Positions 28,679 through 40,481 of a DNA stretch of 64,000 nucleotides are shown here, piece after piece. The stretch comes from Sulfurimonas sp. GTDB lineage: Bacteria; Campylobacterota; Campylobacteria; Campylobacterales; Sulfurimonadaceae. A program made the translations under genes and the position numbers. The stretch covers positions 2,035,405 through 2,099,404 of the forward strand of contig NZ_CP093397.1 of the NCBI RefSeq assembly GCF_029027585.1. The letters are read 5' to 3'. Numbering within the stretch: position 1 is the first letter of the stretch; every line of letters begins with the position of its first letter. Under the pieces are notes generated by a model. It saw nothing but the letters and a program-made list of their open reading frames with translations. It did no database searches and had not been told where the DNA came from.

Positions 28679-30139
28679 TTATTTTTCGTATAAAGATTTA
28701 CTCCTAGCATTTAGCATAGTTTTTTTGTTTGATAAAAACTCATCAACTGCTATGGCACACTCTCTACCTTCATAAATTGCCCAGACTACAAGTGATTGAC
28801 CTCTTCTCATATCTCCAGCACTAAACACTCCTTTAACAGAAGTTTTGTAGTTGTTTGTTTGGATGTTGCTTCTTGCATCTGTATCAAGATTTAACTCTTC
28901 TATCATCCCTGTTTGCTCAGGTCCCATAAAGCCCATTGCTAAGAAAATTAAGTCAGCTTTTAAAGTAAATTCAGTTCCTTTAATTTCACTAAATCCTTTA
29001 TTCCCCCACTCAATTTTTACACAGTTTAGACCTTTAACATTTCCATTAGCATCTTTGATGAATGATTTTGAAAGTATGTTAAAGTCCATCTCACAACCCT
29101 CTTGTTGAGAAGTTGATAGTTTAAACACTCTTGGATATGTTGGCCATGGCATAGCATCTGTTCTCTCTAATGGAGCTTTTGGCATTAGCTCTATTTGAGT
29201 GATAGATGCTGCTCCTTGTCTTATAGAGTTCCCAACACAGTCACTTCCTGTATCTCCTCCACCAATAACTATAATATGTTTATCAGTGGCTAAAATCTCT
29301 TTTTCTTTAAGAATATTTTCACCCTCTATGCGTGAGTTACACTGTGCTAAAAATTCCATTGCAAAATGAATACCTTTAGCATCTCTATTGTCTATTGGTA
29401 AGTCTCTTGGTAAAGACGCTCCACCACATAGTACAACAGAGTCATATTCATCTTGAAGTTTTTTCAGTGGTATATCTATACCAATATGAGCATTTGTAAC
29501 AAATTTTATGCCTTCTTCAACCATCATATCAATTCTGCGTTGAACTACTTTTTTCTTGTCAAGTTTATAGTTTGGAATACCATAACGAACTAAACCGCCG
29601 ATGCGTTTATCTCTTTCATATATAGTAACTTCATGTCCCGCTTTGTTAAGCTGACTTGCAACACTAAGACCAGCTGGACCAGAACCAACAACTGCAACTT
29701 TTTTGCCACTTCTGATTTTTGGTACTTGTGGTTTCATCCAGCCTTTTTTGTAAGCCATCTCAATTATTGAATACTCGATGCCCTTTATTGTAACTGCGTC
29801 ATCATTTAAACCAAGAACACAAGCAGTTTCACATGGAGCAGGGCATACTCTTCCCGTAAATTCTGGAAAATTATTTGTACTCATCAGTGTACGAAATGCA
29901 TTTTCCCATTTGTTTTTATATATGTGATCATTAAATTGAGGTATATTATTACCGACTGGACAACCATAATTACTATGACAAAAAGGAACACCACAGTCCA
30001 TGCATCTAGCACCTTGAATCTCCATTGCATTTTTACTCGCAGGAATTACAAATTCATTGTTATGCTTTATGCGTTCCTCTACTGGTGCAATAGAAAAATT
30101 TTGACGCTTATACTCTTTAAATCCTGTAACTTTTCCCAT
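28679..30139 (-). CDS. gltD: Glutamate synthase (NADPH), small subunit
   Basis: A 486-residue FAD/NADPH subunit that passes electrons to GltB for glutamate formation from glutamine and 2-oxoglutarate. The N-terminal iron-sulfur cysteines are in CMDCGVPFCHSNYGCPVGN and CPAPCETACVLG. The dinucleotide folds have VAVVGSGPAGLSVASQL and HIIVIGGGDTGSDCVG, and the end has VKGVFSAGDMRRGQSLVVWA. It starts 1 nt after the gltB stop. Confidence 0.97.
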   Translation of the reverse strand: MGKVTGFKEYKRQNFSIAPVEERIKHNNEFVIPASKNAMEIQGARCMDCGVPFCHSNYGCPVGNNIPQFNDHIYKNKWENAFRTLMSTNNFPEFTGRVCPAPCETACVLGLNDDAVTIKGIEYSIIEMAYKKGWMKPQVPKIRSGKKVAVVGSGPAGLSVASQLNKAGHEVTIYERDKRIGGLVRYGIPNYKLDKKKVVQRRIDMMVEEGIKFVTNAHIGIDIPLKKLQDEYDSVVLCGGASLPRDLPIDNRDAKGIHFAMEFLAQCNSRIEGENILKEKEILATDKHIIVIGGGDTGSDCVGNSIRQGAASITQIELMPKAPLERTDAMPWPTYPRVFKLSTSQQEGCEMDFNILSKSFIKDANGNVKGLNCVKIEWGNKGFSEIKGTEFTLKADLIFLAMGFMGPEQTGMIEELNLDTDARSNIQTNNYKTSVKGVFSAGDMRRGQSLVVWAIYEGRECAIAVDEFLSNKKTMLNARSKSLYEK

Positions 30140-30140
30140 C

Positions 30141-33100
30141 TTACACCTCCCTCATTTTTTGAGCTTGTTCTTTTAAAACTCGTTTATAATCAACTGGCAT
30201 AACTTTTATAAAGGCATTTTTTGCCTCTTCCCAGTTTGCTAAAATCTCTTTTGCCTCTTTAGAATTTGTATAAGTTATATAGTTCTCTATCATATCTTTT
30301 AATTCTTTTTCATCAGTATCATTGTCTACACTGTCTAAATCAACACTTCCTTTATTTATACGACCTTTAGCAGTTTTGTTCTTATCATATATATAGGCTA
30401 TACCACCGCTCATTCCAGCAGCAAAATTCTTTCCAATTTCACCAAGTATAACAACTCTACCACCAGTCATATACTCACAACCATGGTCACCAATGGCTCC
30501 AACCACAACATTTGCTCCAGAGTTACGAACACAAAAACGCTCACCTGCTAGACCATATATGTATGACTCTCCACTTGTAGCACCATAAAAGGCAACATTT
30601 CCTAAAATAACATTTTCATTTGCTTCATAAATAGCGTTTAATGGTGGATATAAAATAAGTTTACCACCACACAATCCTTTTCCGTAGTAATCATTTGCAT
30701 CACCTTCTATTTCAAAGGTAATCCCTTTAGTTACAAAAGCACCAAAACTTTGTCCACCGCTTCCTGTTGCTTTAAAGTAGACAGTATCATCACTTAAACC
30801 AGCTTCTCCATATTTACGAGTTACTTCTGCTGAGAGCATTGTGCCAACAGTTCTATGGATATTTCTTAGTTTTATATTCTCTTTTATAGGTATTTTATTT
30901 TTTATAGCATTTTGAGCTAAATCTATTAGTTTATTGTCAAGTGCATTTTCTAAACCATGTTCTTGTTTTTTAGTACAGTAAGGGGTATCGTCACTTCTGA
31001 CATGAACACGATGTAAAAGCTTGTCAAGTTGTAGATGTTTTGCTTTCCAGTGAGTAACACCTTCTTTTGCCTTTAGTTTATCTGTTCTTCCTACCATTTC
31101 ATTTATAGTTTTAAACCCAAGTTGTGCCATGACTTCACGCAATTCTCTTGCTATAAATTTTATATAATTTACGATATGTTCAGGTTTACCTGTGTATTTT
31201 GCACGAAGTTCTTTATCTTGAGTTGCGATGCCAACAGGACAAGTATTTAAATGACATTTTCTCATCATTATACAGCCTTCAACTATAAGTGCGGCAGTTG
31301 CTACTCCCCATTCTTCTGCACCAAGTAGAGTTGCTATGGCAATATCTCTACCAGTACGAAGTTGTCCATCAGTTTGCAGAACTATTCTTGAGCGAAGACC
31401 ATTTTTAACAAGTGTCTGATGTGTTTCAGCAAGTCCTAACTCCCAAGGAAGCCCAGCGTGTTTTATAGAAGTTTGAGGTGAGGCACCTGTTCCTCCATCA
31501 AAACCAGAAATCAAAACAACATCTGAGTGAGCTTTAGCAACACCAGCGGCAATAGTTCCAACACCAACTTCAGAAACTAGTTTAGTATTGACTCTTGCAT
31601 GTTTATTTGCATTTTTAAGGTCATGGATTAACTGTTTTAAATCTTCAATAGAGTAAATATCATGATGTGGAGGTGGGGAAATAAGACCAACTCCTGGAGT
31701 TGAGTGTCGTATTTTACCTATGATTTCATCAACTTTATGTCCTGGAAGTTGTCCACCTTCTCCAGGTTTTGCACCTTGAGCAAGTTTGATTTGAAGTTCT
31801 TCAGCATTAACAAGATAATTAGAAGTTACTCCAAAACGCCCAGATGCGATTTGTTTTATTTTAGAGTTTTTATTAGTTCCAAATCTAGAAGCGTCTTCTC
31901 CACCTTCTCCTGTATTACTTTTTGCTCCAATAGAGTTCATGGCAATAGCTAAAGTTGTATGTGCTTCTTCAGAAATAGAGCCATAACTCATAGCACCAGT
32001 TGCAAAACGAGTGATGATAGACTCAACTGATTCTACTTCATCTATATCAATAGGTTTTAAGCGTTTAAAGTCAAGAAGAGAGCGAAGACTAATGTAACCT
32101 TCTTGAGGGTCATTTATAAGTTTTGCATATTTTTTATATGTTTCATAGTTGTTGTTTTTTGTAGAGTCTTGAAGTAGAAAAATAGTTTGGGGAGTAAAAA
32201 GGTGATTTTCTCCTCTTTGACGGTAAGCGTAATGCCCACCATAAGGTAAGTCATTTGATTCTATAATCTCTTTTGGATAAGCGATTTTATGACAAAGTAG
32301 TGTTTCTTCTTCTATGGTGTCTATATCTATACCATCCAGTCTTGTTGGAGTTCCTTTGAAGTAGTTATCTACTAAGTTTTGTGAAAGACCAACTGCTTCA
32401 AATATTTGCGCACCTGTGTATGAACGAATAGTTGAAATTCCCATCTTAGACATAATCTTGTAGATGCCCTTTCCAATAGCAGTTATATAGTTTGCTTCTG
32501 CCATTTTTGGAGTGATACCTTTGTCAATCATTTTTCTTTTTCGCATATCTTCGATAGTTTCAAAAGCCAAGTAAGGATTAATAGCATTTGCACCATAACC
32601 AACAAGTGTAGCAAAGTGATGTATTTCTCTTGCTTCACCTGTTTCTATAACAAGTCCACAGTTTGTTCTAAGACCTGCATCTACAAGCGCATGATGAACA
32701 GCACTTACCGCTAAAAGAGAAGGTATAGCTGCTTTAGTTTTGTTTGTACCTCTTGTTGAGAGTATAATAACTTCATGCCCAGCTTTTACAGCATCACTAG
32801 CTTGTTCTAAAACACTATTTAAGGCTCTTTTTAAAGAATCACTTTTTGTTGAATCAAAAAGAATACTTATAGTTTTTGCACTAAAGTTAAACTCATTTAT
32901 TCCACTTAATTTTTCAAACTGTTCATTTGTTAAAATTGGAGATTTTAATTTTATAAATTTTCTATCTTCATCAACTTCTTGAAAAAGATTTCCTTGTGGT
33001 CCTATGTATGAGATAAGTGACATAACAGACTCTTCTCTAATCGGGTCAATAGGGGGGTTTGTAACCTGAGCAAATAACTGATGAAAATAGTTGTAAAGAT

Positions 33101-34652
33101 TTGTAGAAGCATTTGATAAAACTGAAAGTGAAGCATCATTACCCATAGAACCAGTAGCTTCATAAGCTGTATTTGCCATTGGGGCTAAAAGAATTTTTAA
33201 ATCTTCTTGCGTGTAACCAAAACATTTTTGACGAACAAGTATCGTTTTATGATTTGGTTGTTTTACATCTTTGTTTAATGTTAAATCATCAAGATTTATT
33301 TTTTGTTTTTCAATCCACTTTGCATAGTTGTGTGCAGTTGTTATTTCTGCTTTTATTTCATCATCGCTAATGATACGACCTTTCTCTAAGTCTGCTAAAA
33401 ACATTTTACCTGGTTGTAGTCTTCCTTTTAAAACAATATCTTCAGAAGGAAATTCCAAAGCACCTTGTTCAGAAGCCATTACTAAAATATCATCTTTTGT
33501 AAGGAAGTATCTTGAAGGACGAAGACCATTTCTGTCTAGTGTAGCACCTATGATTTTCCCATCTGTAAAAGCAACAGATGCAGGTCCATCCCAAGGCTCC
33601 ATAAAAGTAGCATGGTATTCATAAAAAGCACGACGAGATTCATCCATCTCTTGATCTCTCCATGCTTCAGGAATCATCATCATCATAACATGAGCAAGTG
33701 GACGACCAGCGAGAGTTAAGAGTTCTATAACATTATCTAAAACAGAAGAGTCTGAACCTTTTGCTTCATTTATAAGGTAAGGGTAAATTTTATCAAGTTC
33801 ATCATCAGTAAAAAGTTTTGATTTTAGCATTGACTGTCTTGCTCTCATCCAGTTTATATTTCCACGAAGAGTATTTATCTCTCCATTGTGAGCTATATAT
33901 CTAAATGGCTGAGCAAGAGGCCAAGATGGAAAAGTGTTTGTTGAAAAACGGCTATGAACTAGTGCTATCGCTGATTCATAATCTGGTTCGTTTAAGTCTG
34001 GGAAATATAAAGGAAGTTGCTCTGTTATGAGTTGTCCCTTGTAAGAAATGGTTTTGTAAGACATTGAAGGCATATAAAAATACTCAGTACCACGAACATT
34101 AGAAGTTGTTATCTTTGACTGTGTGTATTTTCTAATGACAAAAAGTTTGCGTTCAAAAGCATCAGCATCTTCTAACTCAGGGTTTCTTTTTATGATGACT
34201 TGATGTATGTAAGGCTCAATTACTTTAACAGTTTCGCCTAAAGATTCATTAACAGTTGGAACTCTCCTCCATCCTAAAAATTCTTGACCAAGGTCTTCTA
34301 TACAATCTTCAACGATTGCTTTACACTCTGCATAAGCTTCAGGGTCTTTTGGTAAAAATACTACACCAACAGCATAATGACCAAATTCAGGTAAGTCAAT
34401 ATTTTTTTCTTTTAAAACTCTGCGTAAAAACTTATCTGGCATCTGAGTTAAAATACCCGCACCATCTCCAGAATTTTTCTCAGCACCAACAGCTCCACGA
34501 TGCTCAAGGTTTGCTAAAAGCGTAAGACCTTTGCTTACAATATCATGAGATGCTTTTCCTTTTAGATGCGCTACAAAACCAACGCCACAAGCGTCATGTT
34601 CAAATTCTGGGTCATAAAGTCCCTCTTTTGTTGGTAAATATTTAGGTTGCAT
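30141..34652 (-). CDS. gltB: Glutamate synthase (NADPH), large subunit
   Basis: A 1503-residue enzyme. A 21-residue propeptide precedes the nucleophile Cys22 in HDACGVGFVAHLKG, followed by the class II glutaminase domain (EHRGAVGAEKNSGDGAGI). The central FMN domain has SGFDGGTGASPQTSIKHAG, the 3Fe-4S cysteines lie in CIMMRKCHLNTCPVG, and the C-terminal beta-helix has GDHGCEYMTGGRVVILG. It transfers the amide of glutamine to 2-oxoglutarate. It forms an operon with gltD. Confidence 0.98.
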   Translation of the reverse strand: MQPKYLPTKEGLYDPEFEHDACGVGFVAHLKGKASHDIVSKGLTLLANLEHRGAVGAEKNSGDGAGILTQMPDKFLRRVLKEKNIDLPEFGHYAVGVVFLPKDPEAYAECKAIVEDCIEDLGQEFLGWRRVPTVNESLGETVKVIEPYIHQVIIKRNPELEDADAFERKLFVIRKYTQSKITTSNVRGTEYFYMPSMSYKTISYKGQLITEQLPLYFPDLNEPDYESAIALVHSRFSTNTFPSWPLAQPFRYIAHNGEINTLRGNINWMRARQSMLKSKLFTDDELDKIYPYLINEAKGSDSSVLDNVIELLTLAGRPLAHVMMMMIPEAWRDQEMDESRRAFYEYHATFMEPWDGPASVAFTDGKIIGATLDRNGLRPSRYFLTKDDILVMASEQGALEFPSEDIVLKGRLQPGKMFLADLEKGRIISDDEIKAEITTAHNYAKWIEKQKINLDDLTLNKDVKQPNHKTILVRQKCFGYTQEDLKILLAPMANTAYEATGSMGNDASLSVLSNASTNLYNYFHQLFAQVTNPPIDPIREESVMSLISYIGPQGNLFQEVDEDRKFIKLKSPILTNEQFEKLSGINEFNFSAKTISILFDSTKSDSLKRALNSVLEQASDAVKAGHEVIILSTRGTNKTKAAIPSLLAVSAVHHALVDAGLRTNCGLVIETGEAREIHHFATLVGYGANAINPYLAFETIEDMRKRKMIDKGITPKMAEANYITAIGKGIYKIMSKMGISTIRSYTGAQIFEAVGLSQNLVDNYFKGTPTRLDGIDIDTIEEETLLCHKIAYPKEIIESNDLPYGGHYAYRQRGENHLFTPQTIFLLQDSTKNNNYETYKKYAKLINDPQEGYISLRSLLDFKRLKPIDIDEVESVESIITRFATGAMSYGSISEEAHTTLAIAMNSIGAKSNTGEGGEDASRFGTNKNSKIKQIASGRFGVTSNYLVNAEELQIKLAQGAKPGEGGQLPGHKVDEIIGKIRHSTPGVGLISPPPHHDIYSIEDLKQLIHDLKNANKHARVNTKLVSEVGVGTIAAGVAKAHSDVVLISGFDGGTGASPQTSIKHAGLPWELGLAETHQTLVKNGLRSRIVLQTDGQLRTGRDIAIATLLGAEEWGVATAALIVEGCIMMRKCHLNTCPVGIATQDKELRAKYTGKPEHIVNYIKFIARELREVMAQLGFKTINEMVGRTDKLKAKEGVTHWKAKHLQLDKLLHRVHVRSDDTPYCTKKQEHGLENALDNKLIDLAQNAIKNKIPIKENIKLRNIHRTVGTMLSAEVTRKYGEAGLSDDTVYFKATGSGGQSFGAFVTKGITFEIEGDANDYYGKGLCGGKLILYPPLNAIYEANENVILGNVAFYGATSGESYIYGLAGERFCVRNSGANVVVGAIGDHGCEYMTGGRVVILGEIGKNFAAGMSGGIAYIYDKNKTAKGRINKGSVDLDSVDNDTDEKELKDMIENYITYTNSKEAKEILANWEEAKNAFIKVMPVDYKRVLKEQAQKMREV

Positions 34653-34760
34653 AATTCTCCTTTTATAAAATAGTTAGTAATAATAATTATTTGTAAATAG
34701 TATCTAAAGTTAGATTAAAAAAATTATAAAGGGAAAAAAAGTTTAAATTTTGGTGCTTAT

Positions 34761-35252
34761 TTATTCATCATAAATGACAGCGGTATTAGCTAATAAATCA
34801 TGTAAGCCTCTTTTGTCACTTCTAAAAGCAACCATAAAAAAACCAATAAGAAGAGATAAAGTAGAGATAATGTATCCAAATGAGCGAGTAATAGCTTGTT
34901 TGTTATCTATATCTGTTAGAGTTTTAGCATCTACTATTTTGATATGAACAAATTTTTTGCCAGGAGTTGCTCCTCTCCATCGTTTCCAAAAAATCATAGT
35001 AATTAGTAAAACGCACACTTCAAAAAGAAGTTCCCACTTCATAGACATCTGAGGTTGAGCATTGAGTGCATTTACATTTCCACTCATTGCCATTTGTATG
35101 TTTTGTTGATATTGTGCGAAATCAAACCAATTTCCATCACTAAGAAAATAGATAACAATCCCAATAGGCAAGGCTAAAAATAAAGTATCTAAAAAAGATG
35201 CAATAAATCTAATCCAAAAACCTGCGTATCTAACTTTTTGTAATGATGGCAA
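34761..35252 (-). CDS. RDD family membrane protein
   Basis: A 163-residue protein with the RDD pattern: RYAGFWIRFIASFLDTLFLA in the first helix with conserved Arg and Asp, a second helix after residue 70, GATPGKKFVHIKIVDAKT, ITRSFGYIISTLSLLIGF and the closing DKRGLHDLLANTAVI. RDD proteins have three membrane helices and mostly unknown roles, some in ion exchange. It is transcribed alone, divergent from the CZB gene. Confidence 0.9.
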   Translation of the reverse strand: MPSLQKVRYAGFWIRFIASFLDTLFLALPIGIVIYFLSDGNWFDFAQYQQNIQMAMSGNVNALNAQPQMSMKWELLFEVCVLLITMIFWKRWRGATPGKKFVHIKIVDAKTLTDIDNKQAITRSFGYIISTLSLLIGFFMVAFRSDKRGLHDLLANTAVIYDE

Positions 35253-35405
35253 ATCTACTTCCTTGTGAGCTTGAAATATATTAGTTGTATTTTATCAAGA
35301 ACAAGCTTTAAGTATAGTAGTAATAATTTTTATTAAAACAAGAAATAAGTTAAATAAAGTTAAAATAGTATAAACAAGCATTTATTATAAGGGAGGTCTT
35401 TACTT

Positions 35406-35867
35406 ATGGTAAAAGAAGAAATTTTAAAAGAACTACGAAATGCAAAAGCAGCTCATATACAATGGTTGCAAAGGGCAAAATTATTAATAAAAGGTTTTGA
35501 AACAGAGGAAAATTTTATTCCAGTAGATGCTAGAGCATGTAAGTTTGGATGTTGGTTTTACGGAGAAGCTCAAAATTTAAGTGCATTAAAAAATAACCCA
35601 GTAGAGTCTATGAGAAAAGTTGAAAATTTGCATAACGCTTTACATAGTATGTATCTAAATATTTATAAAATATATTTTTCTCAAGATTCTCAAGGTTTTT
35701 TTAGTAAACTGTTTGGACAAAAGAAGAAAATAACAGATGAATCTACAAAACTTGCAAAAGAATATTTTTCAAAATTAGAATTTATTTCAAAAAATCTTCT
35801 TAATGAAATTAATCGTATGGAAAGAAGAATCTTAGCTATTAGTAGTGAAGATATATTGAAAATTTAA
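35406..35867 (+). CDS. Stand-alone CZB (zinc-binding) domain protein
   Basis: A 153-residue soluble protein built on the chemoreceptor zinc-binding domain: a His in AAHIQWLQRAK, the CKFGCWFYG Cys motif and the HNALH pair, which together bind zinc. In chemoreceptors and the DgcZ cyclase, CZB senses zinc or hypochlorous acid. Here it has no attached signalling domain, so it would act on a partner protein. A GGGAGG ribosome site precedes the ATG. Confidence 0.85.
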   Translation: MVKEEILKELRNAKAAHIQWLQRAKLLIKGFETEENFIPVDARACKFGCWFYGEAQNLSALKNNPVESMRKVENLHNALHSMYLNIYKIYFSQDSQGFFSKLFGQKKKITDESTKLAKEYFSKLEFISKNLLNEINRMERRILAISSEDILKI

Positions 35868-35889
35868 ATATTATAGTTACACCTCAGTA

Positions 35890-37661
35890 GAGACTGTGAA
35901 ATAACAACAGTTTATTTTACGGTCTCCAATGGGATGATTTTTTATCTTAAAATTACAGCTTTTCTACTTTTAAATTTAAGCATAAAGTAAATTCTAAAAA
36001 AACAAACTACATATAATAAAGAGTTAGCTATATATTGAGCTATTTCTTCTTTTATGGAACTTATATCTCTATCTTTTAAAGCTATCATCAGTTTTTGAAA
36101 TAGATTTATACCTATCAAATTTAAAAGTCTTTTAAAGTTATAGCTAAACATGATAAGTGCATTTTCACCTGATACTTTTTCTTTGCCACGAACAAGATAA
36201 TGATCCCAACCTAAAGTTCTTTTAATTGTTCCAAATGGATGTTCAACTATTGAACCTCTTTTTTTGACTATTACTTTAGATTCTTCAGTTTGCATCTTTT
36301 TATTATGTGCTTCTGTTATATACTCATGTTCCCATCTATATATTTGTTTATATGGTGCTTTTGTAGGTATACATTTATCTTTGAGAGGACAAGCTTTACA
36401 TATTGCACTTGTACCTGTATAAATGAAATTAACTTTATCATTCTTTATTTGTGGTGCAATTCTTTTTTTTAGTTGATAATTATTAGGACATATATAGCAA
36501 TCATTGTTATCATTGTAAATAAATTCATCTCTTGTAAATTTACCTTTGTCTTTTTGAACTTGTCTCATATTTGCTAAAGGAACAATAGCATTAATATTAT
36601 CTTCACTACATTTTTTAAATTCTTTAGCACTATAATATCCTGTATCAGCTACTATCTTTAGTTTATCTACTCCTAGATTTTCTTTGGTCTCTTTCGCCAT
36701 CTTATGCAGTTGTGCTCTATCGCTACCTACTGTTGAAATATCAGTAGCTACTATGAATTTAAATGAATCATCTACAACTATCTGTGAATTATATGCCATA
36801 AGGTTATGTGCAGGTTTTTTCATAAGAGAAGCATCTGAATCTGTTTTATTATATTGAGTTTTACCCATCTCTTCTAAAAGTTTTAAGTTTTTAGATAACT
36901 CTTCTTGTTGATATTTTAGTTTTCTTAAATCTTTTGGTAGTTTATTAATGATACTTGATGGTTGTTTCTCTTTATCTGCATACTCTAGTGATTTGAGATA
37001 CTCTTCTATTTCAGTTTCAATTTTAGTTAAATCTTTATCCAGTGTCTTTTTCAATATTAGTTGATTTTTAGAGGCATTCGCTCTTAAAAATGCTCCATCA
37101 ACAGCTTTTAATCCATCCCCTATTAAATCTATATTTTTACATAAAACTACAAACTCTTTAAATACTTGTTTTAGTGCTTTTGGATTCCTTGCTCTAAACT
37201 CTGATATAGTTCTATATGTTGGTTTTAAGTCTTGTGCTAGCCATATTAGTTCTAGGTTTCTTTTACACTCTTTTTCTAATGCTCTTGAACTTCTTATCTT
37301 ATTTAGATAACCATAAATATATATTTTTAACAGTAGTTTAGGACTATAAGCTTTTTGTCCATCTGCTCTATCACTTTTTCTTGTATTTGAAAACTGCAGT
37401 TTAGTTAAGTCTAATAATTCTACATAAGAATCTATTGCTCTTACATTGTTATCTTCATCTACATAATCATCAATACTTGGTGGAAATAATAATTGCTGAT
37501 TTCTATTTAAACCTTGTTTATATAGTTCACTCATTAGTTGCCTTAAAAGCCTAAATACAGGGCTTTGTTTGGTGTTATTATACTGAAAAATTGATTTTAA
37601 ATTGCTTGATTGGATGTGTTTATATGAATGAGACTGGAAATAGTAGTTATTTCACAGTCTC
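35890..37661 (-). mobile_element. IS1182-type insertion sequence, copy 1
   Basis: A 1772-bp element bounded by perfect 16-bp terminal inverted repeats, GAGACTGTGAAATAAC at 35890-35905 and its complement at 37646-37661. It holds one transposase gene. It is almost identical to the copy at 50239-52010 (a few silent changes and one Val/Ile difference near the end), so at least one insertion is recent. The left flank is AGTTACACCTCAGTA, a repeat also found at other module borders. The flanking tetranucleotides AGTA and AGGG are not a clean duplication. The right end is 18 bp from the guaB stop. Confidence 0.9.
35942..37534 (-). CDS. IS1182 family transposase, copy 1
   Basis: A 530-residue transposase with the N-terminal LFPPSIDDYVDEDNNVRAID start and YSPKLLLKIYIYGYLNKIRS (InsH-type N-terminal domain), a DDE nuclease core (VDGAFLRANASK, VVADTGYYSAKEF with VADTGY, and the Glu of GSIVEHPFGTIKRTLGW) and a Cys cluster in CYICPN and CKACPLKDKC. 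Full length and intact, so the element is probably active. Confidence 0.93.
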   Translation of the reverse strand: MSELYKQGLNRNQQLLFPPSIDDYVDEDNNVRAIDSYVELLDLTKLQFSNTRKSDRADGQKAYSPKLLLKIYIYGYLNKIRSSRALEKECKRNLELIWLAQDLKPTYRTISEFRARNPKALKQVFKEFVVLCKNIDLIGDGLKAVDGAFLRANASKNQLILKKTLDKDLTKIETEIEEYLKSLEYADKEKQPSSIINKLPKDLRKLKYQQEELSKNLKLLEEMGKTQYNKTDSDASLMKKPAHNLMAYNSQIVVDDSFKFIVATDISTVGSDRAQLHKMAKETKENLGVDKLKIVADTGYYSAKEFKKCSEDNINAIVPLANMRQVQKDKGKFTRDEFIYNDNNDCYICPNNYQLKKRIAPQIKNDKVNFIYTGTSAICKACPLKDKCIPTKAPYKQIYRWEHEYITEAHNKKMQTEESKVIVKKRGSIVEHPFGTIKRTLGWDHYLVRGKEKVSGENALIMFSYNFKRLLNLIGINLFQKLMIALKDRDISSIKEEIAQYIANSLLYVVCFFRIYFMLKFKSRKAVILR

Positions 37662-37679
37662 AGGGGAGAGGGAACTAGA

Positions 37680-39164
<1,485 letters not shown>

Positions 39165-39181
39165 TTAGTTGTTAAAAATAA

Positions 39182-39209
39182 GTAAAGTTACAATTTTAAA
39201 TTACTTTAC
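39182..39209. promoter_or_regulatory. Imperfect palindrome between guaB and hydA
   Basis: GTAAAGT (39182-39188) and ACTTTAC (39203-39209), with AATTT/AAATT symmetry between them, lie 100 nt upstream of hydA and 57 nt upstream of guaB. AT-rich -10-like sequences follow at 39215-39235. The position suits an operator for the hydrogenase operon, for guaB, or both. No known regulator site is matched. Confidence 0.35.
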
Positions 39210-39314
39210 AGGAGTAATATTATATTAAGCTAAGTATAAGATAGATTTATATAGACTTTCTCTGAATGAGTATTCATTTATATATGAGTATTGCAAAGTT
39301 AAAAGGAGAGAATT

Positions 39315-40466
39315 ATGGTGAACGACGGTTTATACAAAAAGTTGTCAGCTCGAGTTGAAGAGTTATCTAAGTTATCTAGAATTGATGATAAAAAATCAAT
39401 TCCTGAGTTAATGGAAGAAAATGGTTTCTCTAGAAGAGAGTTTATGGCATGGGCTGGAACAGTTACAGCGATGTTATCACTTCCTGCTAGTTTCACACCA
39501 CTTGTAGCAAAAGCTGCAGAAGTTGCGGACAGACTTCCTGTTGTATGGTTACATATGGCAGAGTGTACAGGCTGTACTGAGTCTTTATTAAGATCAGCAT
39601 CGCCAAGTATTGATAGTTTGATTTTTGATCATATATCTTTAGAGTATCAAGAAACTATTATGTCAGCAGCAGGTTGGCAAGCTGAGCAAAACCTTGAACA
39701 TGCTATCGAAAGATACAAAGGTAGATATGTTCTTATGGTTGAAGGTGGAATTCCTCATGGTAATGGTAGTCACTTTTTAACTATTGGTGGCCATGGTAGA
39801 ACAGGAGAAGACACAGCAATAGAAGTATCTGCAAATGCAGCGGCTATTTTTGCTATTGGAACTTGTTCATCTTTTGGTGGAGTTCAAGCAGCTTATCCAA
39901 ATCCTACAAATGCCACTTCACTTAGTAATGTAATTAATAAACCTGTTATAAATGTACCAGGTTGTCCACCAAGTGAGAGTAATATTGTTGGAACGCTTAT
40001 GCATTTCTTGCTATATGGAACTCTTCCTGCACTAGATGCTTACAATAGACCTAAATGGGCTTATGGCGAAAGAATTCACGATATGTGTGAAAGACGCGGT
40101 CATTTTGATGCAGGTGAATTTGTAGAGCAATTTGGTGATGAAGGTGCTAAAAGAGGATTTTGTTTATATAAAGTAGGCTGTAAAGGTCCTTATACTTTTA
40201 ACAACTGTTCTAAGCAAAAATTCAATGAAGGTACATCTTGGCCAGTTCAAGCTGGACACGGCTGTATGGGCTGTAGTGAGCCAGATTTCTGGGATACTAT
40301 GGGTGATTTACGAGAACCACTTGCGAACAGACTTTATCAAACAGCATTTGGTGGACTTGGTTCTGACGCAACAGCAGATAAAATTGGTTTAGGTTTACTT
40401 ACAGTTACAGCTATTGGAATTGCAGCACACGCAGCAATATCAGCAGTTAAACCACCAAAAGAATAA
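39315..40466 (+). CDS. hydA: [NiFe]-hydrogenase small subunit
   Basis: A 383-residue iron-sulfur subunit of a membrane-bound uptake hydrogenase. The twin-arginine signal SRREFMAWAG directs the folded heterodimer across the membrane, and a C-terminal helix (GLGLLTVTAIGIAAHAAISA) anchors it. The proximal cluster motif is AECTGCTESLLR; the extra Cys of oxygen-tolerant enzymes (CTCC) is missing. Further clusters use GTCSSFGG, VPGCPPSE, CKGPYTFNNC and HGCMGCSEPDFWD. It heads hydABC, with AAAGGAGAG before the ATG. Confidence 0.96.
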   Translation: MVNDGLYKKLSARVEELSKLSRIDDKKSIPELMEENGFSRREFMAWAGTVTAMLSLPASFTPLVAKAAEVADRLPVVWLHMAECTGCTESLLRSASPSIDSLIFDHISLEYQETIMSAAGWQAEQNLEHAIERYKGRYVLMVEGGIPHGNGSHFLTIGGHGRTGEDTAIEVSANAAAIFAIGTCSSFGGVQAAYPNPTNATSLSNVINKPVINVPGCPPSESNIVGTLMHFLLYGTLPALDAYNRPKWAYGERIHDMCERRGHFDAGEFVEQFGDEGAKRGFCLYKVGCKGPYTFNNCSKQKFNEGTSWPVQAGHGCMGCSEPDFWDTMGDLREPLANRLYQTAFGGLGSDATADKIGLGLLTVTAIGIAAHAAISAVKPPKE

Positions 40467-40481
40467 TTAAGGAGCATAGAT

